Source: Zerene cesonia (lineage: Eukaryota > Arthropoda > Insecta > Lepidoptera > Pieridae). Taken from it: DNA of 64,000 bases. The position numbers and the translations under genes are program-made. Of this stretch, positions 25,001 through 37,900 are shown in pieces. The stretch spans positions 4,508,565 through 4,572,564 of the forward strand of contig NC_052114.1 in NCBI RefSeq assembly GCF_012273895.1, read 5' to 3'. The notes below the pieces were generated by a model. That model was not told the DNA's origin. It ran no database searches and was given only the letters and a program-made list of their open reading frames with translations. Every line of letters begins with the position of its first letter. Position 1 is the first letter of the stretch.

Positions 25001-28000
25001 AATTATTTTGTAAAATATTCCAAGAATAAAATTTTATATGATAATTGCAATATTTGATTGATTATCAAATCTCATATTCTAGTGTCCATCTAAATTTAAC
25101 AACATTACATAATATAAAACACTAACACGTGGATGTGATCATGATATATTCTACGTACTATGATTATAACCAATATTTGATCCGTGATGAACGTATCACA
25201 GCCAAAATTATATTAATCTCAATTTAGAGTTGTTATTATTTGGATAAGAAAAAATAGGTTAAAAGATTACTTCCGGCCGTTGCACAGGTTTAAATTCAGC
25301 ACAGCTTTAGGAAACCGTAATTAGACGCGACCAATATTGCTAGCCTGTGTGATTAAAACGCATGATAAAAACCTGTGGACACAAAAAAATCTGGATTATA
25401 GCTACATCCTATTAAATACTTATTCCTTCGGTTTACTGGATATGCGTATATAAAGCGTAGATTCATTTTATATTTACAAGGTTAAAAATAGGTTAGCAAC
25501 TAACATTGAATTATATACATTTTGAAATCAGCTTAAAAATAAGCTCTAAACTAGTTTCAGATAATTTATATTTTCTCAGTCAGCATTATCACGACCTCGC
25601 AGTATTTCTGTATCCGTGGGCGGCGACGTAAACTTGGCACTCCTCGAGCGTCACCGGATCGTCCGCTCAGACAAACTCCCCGTAAAATTTGTTGGGAATT
25701 TTATATTATCGTTGGATAACTAATTGTGTAACGCTATGTTAATGTCAATAACCCTCAAAAAGCAATCAAAGGACCTTGGTGAGTGGGTATATAAAGAGCG
25801 GTTGCGAAACTGTTGGCCGACATCCATTTTACGACGGACATGACTCGGACGCACCACTGATAACACTACCTACTGAAATGATTAACCCTGTTTGTACATT
25901 TGATATCTCACGTTAGTTGCTATTGATAAATTCCACAAGAATTTATCGATCTGGTAAAATCAATACTAAGTGTTATCTATGCAATGTTTTTTCGTAAATA
26001 TTTCTTAAACATACTGTGGGCGTATTGTAAAGTGTAATATTCTGGTAAGATTGAAAAAATAAATTAAGAAGTAAAAGATCGCTAATAGAAAACTATTAGC
26101 ATACCAACTTGAATAATAGAAACGTAACATTGAATTGGTCACAAAACACATGAATGACGTGAACGAAGTCGCAAGCAAAGGCTAGTGAATGAATTTAATT
26201 ATAGATACCTACCGTGCGTCATAGAATTTACAACTAGTGAATGAACGCGGTTTCGGTCGTGTAGCGTAACACATGTAATAGCGACGATCAAAACAATGTG
26301 AAATGTGAATGGTGTGGTATATTAACACTTTAGCTTTTAACATAGCATTAGAAACAACTTTATTAAGAATGTCAGGCACTTATTTATGTGAAAATATTAA
26401 ACTTCAAATTTTATAGGTATTAATTTATTTATTTACATCGAGTTCTTTTCCATAAAACAGCAGAAGAAATGCTTTCTTTCGACGGTTATGTTCTTTTATA
26501 TTATTAGTCTAGGTAAATCTAGTTTTCACGTTATTATTATATTTAAACTAAACTTTCAGAAAAAAAATCTCTTTAACTGTAACTCTAAATATTGGATCCC
26601 ATTTTAATATTTATTTTGATACACGTTGCTACCTATATTGTTAAAGTTCGTTTACGATTTTTCGTTGATAGAAACCGGTTAAACAGGTGATGTCTTTAAG
26701 AAGCCCAAAAAGTACATTGCATCAATTGCGAACAAATTATCCAAAGATGCGTATCCAAGTGATGGGTCATTGATGATGTCATTGTTCATGCGGGTAGCGG
26801 TGCATGAAATATTTTACATACAAATGATTGTTCCAGCCGGAGAGCTGGCTTGCGACCCAAGAATGAGCAAAACGGATGTGCACGATTGATCCCGGTGCCA
26901 TATTGGCATGTTTATGTATGGCACGCTCAACTAAGCTCTCCTTATTCACCCACTGACTTCGCCTGCTACGTGATAAACGATTAAATTGTTTAATAATGCT
27001 TCTATATATGCTTTTTTTTTAATTTAAAGAGTCAAAATCATATCTACGCAAATAAGTATTAAAAATGACATGACATATAATATGTATCAAAACAAAGCGA
27101 CAGTGGGTTAGAGGACTATTTAACAGTTATGAGTAATGTAAACCCTGACCAAGCGACCTCTGAGTCATCAACAGATTCATATGGTAACGAAAAAAATAAA
27201 TAAAAGTGATCCCTTTGTGTTCGACTAGCGAGCTTGAAGTAATCGTCTCAAAGGTATAAGTCATTCGGAGTCATTGTTACCTAAATGTAAGGTGGGTTTA
27301 CTGGAATAGTCTGAAATGAAACCTTTCAAAGGTTGCAAGAAAACGTGTACGTTAATACTTTGTACAGGTGATGTTAATTAAAACGACTTAAAAGGGGTGA
27401 ATTAACAAGGTTAAATACTTATAAAACCTATTTAATTAAAGTGAATACTCAGTCTTCGAATTAGGTATGACTATAATTGTTATCAACATTAAATTACTTT
27501 TCAAATGGCAATTTAGACATAACTCAATTAACTAAACCAAAAAATGCATCCCTATTTTATCTAAACAATTTTATTCTTAAATAATTAGGTATGCCTAGCA
27601 TCAATAATACAAAGGAATGCATCTACGTCTTTTCCTTATTCAGAAATCATGTTAACATACCCGATAAAGGATCTTGATTATTTAATGTAAACTAGCTGTG
27701 ACCCGCGGTTGAAACCGCGTAAGTCCGTATCCCGTAGGAATATCGGTATAAAAAGTGCCTGTGTTATTTCAGTTGTCCAGCTATCTACGAAGCGAATAGT
27801 ATTATTATTCACCAATAGATGTCAGGAAAAAAAAACACGAATAAAACACGAATATGACATTATTTCAGTTGTCCAGCTGTCTACGAAGCAAAATAGTATT
27901 ACTATTCACCAATAGATGTCAGGGAAAAAAAAACACGAATAAAACACGAATATGACATTTTCTAAAAAAAATTCCTAGCTAGATCGATTTATCGCCCTCG

Positions 28001-31000
28001 AAAACCCCTATATACTAAATTTCATGAAAATCGTTGGAGCCGATTCCGAGATCCCAATTATATATATATATATATATATATATACAAGAATTGCTCGTTT
28101 AAAGGTATAAGATAAAACATCTAGCTAATCAATGAGTCATTGCAGTGTGTTATCTTACAAATATTCTAACAATACATGGAAATTGAAACATATAATTATA
28201 ACAATTTCAATTTATCAATTACTCGTATTATTAGACCACGTATCACACAATCTGTAAGTACTACTAAGTAATTTGTAATTCCTTTTTTGTTATGAGGGGA
28301 TAAGAATAATACTCATACAAATGTTGATGCTCGTACTTATTATTCTGTGACCATGGTTGTTGTTACTACAGAAAAATAATCTGTTTACAAAACATAGACT
28401 AAGGCCGATAAGGGTCTGTAAATACTAGACAGATATGTGTTTTTGATGTTAGATGTAATTATGCATGTATGGGAAACATTGGTACCACCATGCCTGTAAT
28501 ATAGTAGTGTATAGTTGGAAATTCACAAATAATTATGGATTCGTTACGTTATATTCCAAAGAGATGATAATAATATTTAATACAAGAACTATCCAGCACT
28601 TAACGTTAGCAGTCGAAGAAAAGTATTAATATATATTAATAAAAAATATTAGTAAGTATTAGCTAAAAGCAGAAAAAAAATGTTAAGTATTAAAGCTTCA
28701 TGTGCCCTGCATTAAACTACTGAATTCATTTGTTTTGAACGTGCTAAAATCAGAAACTTATCGAGGGGTTTAAAAAATTCTTTAGTTGAGAGCTATAGGC
28801 ATATGTATTCTATAATAAAATACATGTAAGTAAATGAATCTATATAATTTTTCATGGGTACAATTTTTTATCAGTCTCTCCGTCCGTCTGCCACCAGGCT
28901 GTATCTCATGAAACGCCCGAACCATAATTATTAAACAAGACAGTTGCAACTTTCAAAGATGATGTATTTCTGTTGCGATAAATAACAACAAATAGATAAA
29001 AAATCGAGTTTAGCAACAGTTGACAAGGTCATAAATTGGATAGATGATCAATTTTTTTGCAGTTGTTCCGTACAATTATGCTGAAAATACGCAAAGAACG
29101 TTAGTAAATATACGCATCCCGGAGTCGCAATTGATCGATTATGCATATATTGTGTCATCTGTCAAGGATAGTAAAAAAAAATATGGTGGCAAAAATTTAA
29201 ACTATACCGAAATATATATAAAAAGTTGATAGGTATATCAAGATTATCAAGCTTAAAATGTTGTCCTCTGCGATCATTTCATAACGTGCACAAATTTACT
29301 CTAAAACCGGGTAAATCCTTAATGGTTTTATAATGCCTTACAATAATTAAGATATCTACCTACATCAAAGGCGATAACTTTGATTTCATTCGTAAAAATA
29401 AAAGATCGGAATGTGTTTTGGTTATTAGATAATTCGAAAATATACCTAGCAATACAGACTAATACTAAAATTTCATTCGTTTGCCAAGAGAATTTATTAC
29501 CATACCTATTCCAAAGTTTCCATGAAGATAAGAAGGTTGTACACAAAATGCATAATGCGATACCACATTAAAATAACTACGCAGTAACGATTCTGTGAGG
29601 TAATTACCATATTAAAGATATGAAGCGTATTTTCTAAAGGAACTATCAACGAGTAGGTATACAGCTTCTACAATACTATATATCTGTAAACTTATAGCAT
29701 CATTAATTTGCATTTCCCATTTCCTTATAGGCAAATTCCTTTGTTTAAACAGGTAATAACAAAGGACGAAATATTATCATTCTCCCAATGGTATGTTTTA
29801 CGAAATGTAAGGAAATGTGCCCATGTTGATTGGCATATGTTATTGTAGGTACAAAATTAAAATTTGACTTAGGAAAAAATGGTTTTGAATGTTCTTTGAA
29901 GATCAAAGGGCTTGCAACGTTTTAAAATTCCCTTTAGTTTGGGCCGTTGCACTCTGGCTTGGGACTCGTCTAACCGGCCCGCTATCAGTCCGTGGTTCGA
30001 TTCATCGCGCAGCAACCCATAGTCAACGTTGGGATATCACCAATCGTAACTAAAGGCTATATTCAAACCATGAAACCGCCAACTTCACTTCGACTATAAA
30101 TTTAAATAAGATGAACAATTTTCTGAACTTTAATCTATAAATTGCCTACAAGCATTGGATGGTTTATCCGACCGAACCGAATCCGTCCATTTATTATTTA
30201 ACAAATTCGGGTTTATGGTTAATTATTAAAAATTATAAAATGTATAAGCATGTCACGTTCTCATAGAAAATGGTTGTACAATAATGTAGCAATTGAATAG
30301 GTAACTACGTGATTTTATTTATCATATCTATTTGTAAATAAGTAGGTATGCATTACCTATTTCATAAAATGACCTATTGCCCCTTATTAATTATCTGTGT
30401 AATAAATATCATTATTTATTAAAAATTTAGTTGTCTTTTTATGACTATCTTAGAATATTCAGGGTTTGTAATTTAATAACTCCTATCAACTCCTGTTTCA
30501 TAATTGCCAATTAGATTCTCATTGTAACTTGTAAGTGCCAACTCAAATTTTATCGTAAATCAGTAAACCACACAATTGACTCACTGCCCACGACTTTCGG
30601 ACCAATAAGCACTTATGCAATATTCCTGGTTTAGGGACCAGTTCTAGTTTGTCAGAATCCTTAATCACATTTGCTGTACCGTACACATAATTTCTGTTGT
30701 ACTATTTATTATGTTGCTAAATATTTTCAAGTTTGCTAAAGATAATTTTAAAGAAGTTTAATATTTTAAAAATTATGTTTTTAAACGTTAGACTCTACTT
30801 TTACTGTCTGAACAAACTTGTTTAACTAACAATACCTATTAAAATTTTTAAAATAAAATAATCGCTAACCCAGAAAAAATCAACCAAAACATGATCTCAT
30901 ATTTCTCATTTTTTTCCGCAACGGGGTCCCAATTTAGCACGTTACCAACGCTATCGATTCCGAGAAACAGCTGTTTATTTTAAAACCGCGATGCGGTAAT

Positions 31001-31050
31001 ACAATATTCGCGGGCAGCATCATCGCAAGGTACATCTCGAGGATACTCAC
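22038..31050 (-). other. 5'UTR intron of Zasp52
   Basis: About 9 kb between the presumed 5'UTR exon and the start exon. It holds a Helitron copy at 27692-28112, a 26-bp palindrome at 23579-23604, and a GC-richer patch with TATA-like boxes on both strands near 25600-25850 that could be an alternative promoter. No protein-coding gene is supported. Confidence 0.45.
27692..28112 (-). mobile_element. Non-autonomous Helitron, family B, with an internal duplication
   Basis: On the minus strand it runs from TCTTATACCTTTAAACGAGC to a terminal hairpin (GCGGTTTCAACCGC) followed by GGGTCACAGCTAG. This is Helitron structure: TC start, 3' hairpin and CTAG end, no terminal inverted repeats, no target duplication. 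A TA-dinucleotide run (28061-28084) sits near the 5' end. A 95-base internal segment is repeated in tandem (27767-27862 and 27863-27958). There is no coding capacity. It lies in the Zasp52 5'UTR intron. Confidence 0.7.
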
Positions 31051-31175
31051 GTCGGCGGCGAATACTACGTCGATCAGAAAATTCTTCACTCGGCACTGTC
31101 AATCACTGGTTCAAAACACGGCGCGCGACGGTTTCCAAATAGGCGATCGCGCTCGCGAGATATATTTAGAGCGTA
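31051..31175 (-). promoter_or_regulatory. Zasp52: Presumed Zasp52 promoter and non-coding first exon
   Basis: On the minus strand a TATA-like CTAAATATA lies at about 31161-31169 within a CpG-rich block (31.1-31.4 kb). Some 30-45 bases downstream a leader without ATG runs to a strong donor, GAC|GTGAGTATCC (intron starts at 31050). The Zasp52 coding start at 22037 directly follows an acceptor, so a remote 5'UTR exon is needed and this is the best candidate. The transcription start is inferred, not seen. Further first exons may exist. Confidence 0.5.
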
Positions 31176-31997
31176 ATACGACACCGGGCGTGAGTGTCGG
31201 TCGTTCGGTCGTGGCTCCGTTGTGAGATACGGCGCGCGAGTGCGAGGCGGCGCTGGCCAGCGACGAAGCTGCCCCGCGCCCTCCGCGCCGCCCCGCTCGC
31301 CTGCGAGCCGCCGCCGCCGCCGAGGACGATACCCTCCCTGCGGGCTGCCCAGTGCCCCGCGCTGGCCGGCTGCTCCAGAACCCAATACACCCCAAGAACC
31401 TTCGTTGTCAATTGAGTAGAACAACGAAGCCACCTACAACAACGACTTAACACTTCCGACCATCGATTATCATCGATTGATCAATAGGGATTTGTATTGC
31501 GTATGATGCCTTTTCAAAATCAACCTTATAAACCTTAATAAATTAACCTCAATTATATTTACTGTAAGAATAATACAACTCCTGAAAATCCATTTTTTTA
31601 ACGGCGTTAATTACTTATTATTACTTAAATAGAAATATGTACCGGAGATATCTCTTATTTGCAATTTTTAATCTACACTCTGGTAAAAAAAAATGTACAC
31701 AAATATGAAATCTATAAAAATTAAGTTTTAATACAATTGCAATTTCTTGTTTCGAAATGGACAGCGAGCCCGTCACTAAACTCCACCATTAGCACCGTTG
31801 TAAACATCCATATTGTACCTTTGGAACCATTAAACGACTAACCTTAGGATAAAAGAAATGGATAGTAAAATGAAGGAAGGATAATAAAACAATGTTTGAA
31901 TATAAAAGATACTATATTCATTCGCTCTCAAACCATACAACAATAAATGCCGTGTACACCTCATTAAAAACTCTATAAAAATAACTTAATATTTAAT

Positions 31998-34900
31998 TTA
32001 CTCTTCCTCAACCTCGTCATCTGTTGTGAATTCACTCTCGTTGCCTCCCTGTTGGAACAGAAAATATCCATTAAGTAAAACAAATATGCTAAATGTTTGA
32101 TTAAGTATGCAACCGAATTTTAAATGCCATTGTCATCTACCGCAAGTCGCAACTCGAGGACAATGAGAAAATAAGAGAAATTAGTTTCTTCGCTACCGTT
32201 AGTTTATGCGGATATTGATATATTTAAATTAGTCTCGTAATGTGTTACACGGTTATCCTGGGTTTGCACTCAAATTCAGAATGTTTGTGTTGAACATATA
32301 GCTAGATTTATGTACTTATAAACGGCATTATATGTGTCTCATCACCTTCTAACGTATAAAGAATATTATTATATATATTATAAAGAATATTTATTCAAAA
32401 AAATATATATTTATTGTCAAGACACTAAAAGACCATTACGTGATGTCTGTAATAACCATCTCAATACTAACAGCAATTGGAATGATATCGCTTATTGAAT
32501 ATTTTCACAATACATAAATATTTTATTAATATGTCACATATAGTATTTTAATAAATACCCCAATTGTATAATCGCTCTTACTAGAAATCCCTATATGTAC
32601 TAAATTAAATAATAATTTAATGATGTCATGTGATAATGAACTGCGGTGGTTACTTCAGCAACATTGGACTGTGTTTAAAAGCGTTCATTGGAAACTGTTT
32701 AAAATTATTTAAGAACGTAAAATGAATAAAAACGGGTCTTAACTAAACTATTATGCAAATACTTTAGTATTTACCTATTAATTAATTGTTCTTATTTATT
32801 ACACATTTTCTTTACTGTTATAGCTTATTCTGACGAATTTGTTTTGGTGTTGCTACTGATATTATAAAGGCGAAAGTTTGTAAGGACGTGTGTGTGTTTG
32901 TTACTCTTTCACGCAAAAACTACTGAACCGATTGCAATGAAATTTAGAACGTAGACAGCTAGACAACTGGAATAACATAAAGGCAACTTTTTATCCCATT
33001 ATTTCAACGGGATACGGACTTTCGCGGGTGAAACCGTGGGGCGCAGCTAGTCCTACTACTATTATAAATGCGAAAGTGTGTAAGGATGTGTGTGTGTTTG
33101 TTGCTCTCTCACGAAAAAACTACTGAACCGATTGCAATAAAATTTGGTACGTAGACAGCTGGACAACTGGAATAATATATAGGCAAATTCAAACCCGATA
33201 TTCCTACGGGATACGGACTTACGAGGGGGAAACCGCTGGGCGCAGCTAGTTATTTTGTATTTTTATTTAAGGTATTCCGGGGAAACCCAAGAACATAAGG
33301 TGAACTTTAACTGTACAACAGGAAGGAGGTCTTAATGATTTGAATAAAAGAAATAAAAAAAAAGAATTCGAATTAAAACACGTAAGTGACACAAAAGCGT
33401 TTTACGCGTTGCGCAAGGATCGAGGTCCTCGTGACTCACTAATTACGAAAAATCGAGTTTTATCATTTGTTTATGACGATAATAACAATTCGATTACAAA
33501 ATAGCGGAATTCTCGTTTTGTACCATTAAGTCGCAATAAGAAACGTGTTGAGTAATAGGTATATTACCACAAAGTCTCATATTTTCTTATTTATGTATAT
33601 AACGCGATAGACACAATAATTTATATTGGAGATGATACTACTAAATTAATCAACAACTGAAATTATGCCACCAATTTACAACATTTAAATTTAAATTCAA
33701 ATTAATTTACAATCTTTTCATTCAAATGTCTTAATAGAGTTAGTTATAACTAAATTGAAAAAAAGATCCTATTCTAAGTCTAAAGCAGTTTGCAGTTGCA
33801 GCATAAACAAATTAATATCGAATGTTCGTATCCGACATTTGCGTTATGAATGAATGTTAAATAAATAACGTTAAATAAATATAATCTGAGATACATTGGT
33901 AACTGCGGTAGGATGAGGGTGGCCGAGAGGTCAGGACTTGCAATGGGACGGCAAATGACGCGGGTTCGAATTCCGCTTAGTGATCGAAAATTTTCTACTC
34001 ATTGAATATATTAAATATATAAAGCGTTTCAATGGAATTAAACTAAAAAGTAAAAACTGTTTTAGAAAACTTAATTAAAAATAAATGTGATACCACTATC
34101 CATACACTAAAAACGTAATACATAAAATGTATTATAATTCGTAAAAAAAACAAACAATTAAAATACGCAGTAAATTAGAAAGAAAGTTGTGATTATTAAA
34201 AGTTTCTCTTGTAACACATACGCATATATATTTGTATGCATATTTTTTTAAAGAAAATAAATATACAACAAAATATTCAAACATTACGATTTTATGAATA
34301 GAGAAGACTTGAAATCTTAGAGTGCATTTCACAAGAAAGCAATTTTATTTTTTAACGTGTTTTTACAGTTAAATGTTATAGGAAAATTATAGAAAATTAA
34401 ATTAGCTACGAATAATGTCAAATTTTCTTCTGGCTGCCGCGGAACAAGGGTGGCAGCCCCAGAAACCTTTAACTTAAGATCTACTAAAACCTCCATGACC
34501 CCCTACCCCCCCTATTATATCATAGAATCAAATTGAGTATTCTGAGAAACGCAAGCCTTAACGTTACTTATCAATAGTCTAACAACACAAAAACAAAGCT
34601 TATGACGCTACGCAAAAAGTCTAAAATGAACAAAAAAAATCAATATTTAAGCTACACACAAAACGTCACTAATATACCGCGAATTTTGTTCTTTTTTCAA
34701 AAATCTTTCGACGCTACTATACTGTTTTTAACAAAAAAAAAAAAAAATAGCCAATCACCTGATCGTTGTTGTCAGTGTCGGAGTCGCTGAGGTCCCACTG
34801 CGGATGCTCGGCGGGCACCGCGGCCGCCTCCTTCACGTCCAGCTTCATGTCCTGCTGCTGGTCCATGCCGATGTACGAATCTGGTGGAGAATGGGCTTAT

Positions 34901-37900
34901 TCAAGTCTCTAGTTTATATTTATGTGAATATTTCACATTTATGTCTTGTGTGTGTAAAACTTGACAGGGACGATTCGATGAATAGATAGATAATTTTTAT
35001 AAACATAATTTCGGAAAAATAATCCTGAAAGAAAACGTTCATTTGTAAAAAAGTATGCACGGTTAAACGACGAATATCTAAAAACACGGAAAAGCAACAA
35101 ACTGAAAACTAAAACTGAAACACTACATTTGTGAAAAATCAATATTCCAAGCCGAGTCCGCGAAGAACCCGTTGATATTGAAAAAATAAACACCCTATAT
35201 TATTACAAGAGAAATACATCCTAGAAAGTATTAAAAATAAAGGTGATATTTATAAAAGACATACCGGAACGAAGGCAGCACGCGAGCGTGTAGAGGCCGG
35301 GCCAGCGCGGCGCCGTGAAGCGCAGCTGCAGCTCGTGCGAGTCGACGAGCGCCGTCACGTGCGCCGGCGCCGTCAGCAGCGTGTGCGACTTGCGGTCGCA
35401 GATGTAGCACCACCAGAACTCCTGCTTCTCCTACACGCCATACACAATACGTTTCAAATCATTTTTTCTACAATAAAAATTTCACTGGCAACCTTGAGGG
35501 GGAGGAAATCTGCAACATTCGATTATTGCTAAATCAATAAGTCCTAGCGAGTTATCGAACCCATTGATACCCAAAAAAAAAAATACACATCTTACTGATC
35601 CTATTGATGATGTCTTTAATATAAAACAAATTTGGATAAAACGGAGGGTTCAAGCTCGTCTCAGAAGAATGTAATTTTCGCCGACTTTGTTTGCTATAAT
35701 TTCTTATTGTCCATTTTTTATACGGTACGGTACGGTATACCTAGAAATCTCTTTGATAATTTACATATTTTACTCTTTGATTTTAAAATAATTACCATAT
35801 AATAAATTAAAAAATACACTTCAATTTAATCTTCTCATACAGAGAGTACTCGAATGGAAATAAATTATTTAATTCTAATCAGAACAATACAATAAACTGA
35901 TTAAATTATTGTACTATTATGAATTCTCGATTATTTTTCAGAGTTCCAATTAAATCTGTCTGTTTAAAGTGGGTCAAAGTCGAGTGTAAGGAGCATTATA
36001 TTATAAATCATCATCATCATTATCATGATGATATGATATATATTATAAATACAAACATACAATTAAACCGTAAACGAGGCCAACACTCACCAAGGGGAAG
36101 TACGGGCAGTGCACGGGGTGCGAGCTCTTGGAGCGGCCCTCGAGCCGCTCGCGTTTCTGCAACCGCTTCTGGAACTTCTCCCACTGGTCGTCGTCGTCGT
36201 CCACCGCGGACGACTTGTCGCGCGACTCGTTGTCCGACGCGTCGCTGTGCGTGCCGGACTCGTCCGAACTGCCCATGTCCGATTCTTCACCTGTGACGCA
36301 ATCGAATTTTTCGAATTTTTTTATTCGTGTGCATCCTACACAATATTTAGAGTTTAAAAATTATTTCATTAAATAAACCATGAATAATAAAGTATATATT
36401 ATACACTCTGTATATCCTGTATGTCCCTTCGATTGTGTTCTATACTCAATGGTACAATTTTTTACGTAATCAGCGTATTAAAAACTTAAAATTCCGTTGA
36501 GCATAGAACATCATCGGCGGGACTGACTGTATATGCCAAAAACAATTTAGAAAATATATTATCCCTATACATACCATCTTCATCCTTCTTTGGTTCCTTA
36601 TTCTTAACGTCAGCGGGCGGGGGCGGGGGCGAGGCGGCGGCAGGGGCGGCGGGGGCAGCGGGGGCCGCTTTAACCTGTTGCTTAGCAACCGGCTTCTTCG
36701 TCTTCTTAACGGGCCCGTGCTTCTTGCCCTGCTTCATCCACACCGGTCGTTTTGGCGCGTCCTTCTTATCATTCTTTTCGGTCTTGTCGTTCTTGTCGTT
36801 CTTGTCATTCTCGCCGTTCTCGGCCGCGCCGTCTTCTTCCTCCCTAGTGTTGAATACATTTTTTTTTTCGATGAAATAATATTTTTTACTGATTTTTCTA
36901 CTTTTAACAATTTTGAAATAAAAGAAAATTCGAAAAATGCTTTTATGTTATTTTTTTAATCTAAATATGTTAATAAAACAGACTTACTTTATATTATTCT
37001 TTTCTTTTATAGTAGTATCTCCGAAAAGCTCTTTCATATTAGTTCTTTGTAAAAGTACAGTTACTGTTACAATAGCTCCTGCAGTTACCACCGTTGAATT
37101 CTCATCATCAATTACTGGAATGAAAAAAATATATATTTCATACTCTTTTTTATTTATTTTATTATTATTATTTAAAACAAATATATCACGGTAATTATAA
37201 TTATACTAATTCCTATTACAATTATTTTATTACTTACCTTCAGTGTTAACTTGGAAATGAATGTATGGCATGTTTCCTAATACTTTCATAACATCATCAT
37301 ATTGTTTGTCATTTAAAAACCGTAGCACCTGTCTCCTCTCTTCACCTGGTAACTGTGCGAGTTGTAACAGGGACTTTATGTGTTTTTTTCTATTTGTGAA
37401 ATACTTTAAGTGATCTTCTGTTATGTATGGTAATTGTAATAGAGGTGACTTGTACTCCCAAAGACCTTGCACAATTGTTGGTGACATTTTCATACAATTT
37501 TCTATTGTTTCAATCGTTGGTAGACGGGGGACTAAAAATATTACACACAATGCCATAAAAAAATTCATATATATTCTAACAATAATTATTTACAAATAAT
37601 ACTCACTTCTTCTAGCATACGCTAATGCAATAAGTTGATTAACACAATTGACCATCTCCACAATAAGATCAGGACATCTAGAAACAATGTATCGGCGATC
37701 AGCTTCCAGTGTCTCCTCCGGAAGTTTCATTCGCGATAAATGCGCATGGAGTAAAGCGCGAGCTTTAACACTGTAAGGCCGGCACAATGGTTGCTCTTTA
37801 TTTTTTTCCCCTAGATTTGGCAGGTCTCGTAGCAACTACAATGTTGTAAAGGTTTAAATTAAATCATTACTTGTGTAATTTTATATTTAAAAAAATTAAT

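Larger units (their letters stand above)
32049..34758 (-). other. Last Sec63 intron (2.7 kb)
   Basis: AT-rich intron before the 17-codon final exon. It contains two head-to-tail Helitrons (32851-33249) and a tRNA-like SINE remnant (about 33900-34045). Small open frames here have no recognisable domain. Confidence 0.55.

Noticed and set aside
25482..25542. Two MEF2-like sites (TTAAAAATAG and TTAAAAATAA) as a muscle enhancer
   Set aside because: Such 10-mers are expected about once or twice per kb by chance in DNA this AT-rich.
29044..29571. Short frames around 29.0-29.6 kb on both strands
   Set aside because: Overlapping on opposite strands, no domain, adjacent to decayed repeat sequence.
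29940..30015. tRNA-like stretch with GTGGTTCGATTC
   Set aside because: Box A is poor and no folding supports a tRNA. Perhaps another decayed SINE, but too weak to list.
31086..31453. Five overlapping 65-115 codon frames in the CpG-rich block
   Set aside because: Low-complexity Arg/Ala/Gly products with no homology. The block is better explained as the Zasp52 promoter region.
33905..33985. Possible functional tRNA gene
   Set aside because: A- and B-box-like sequences exist, but no acceptor stem or convincing cloverleaf forms, and a related copy occurs at 58.3 kb, so it is a SINE remnant.
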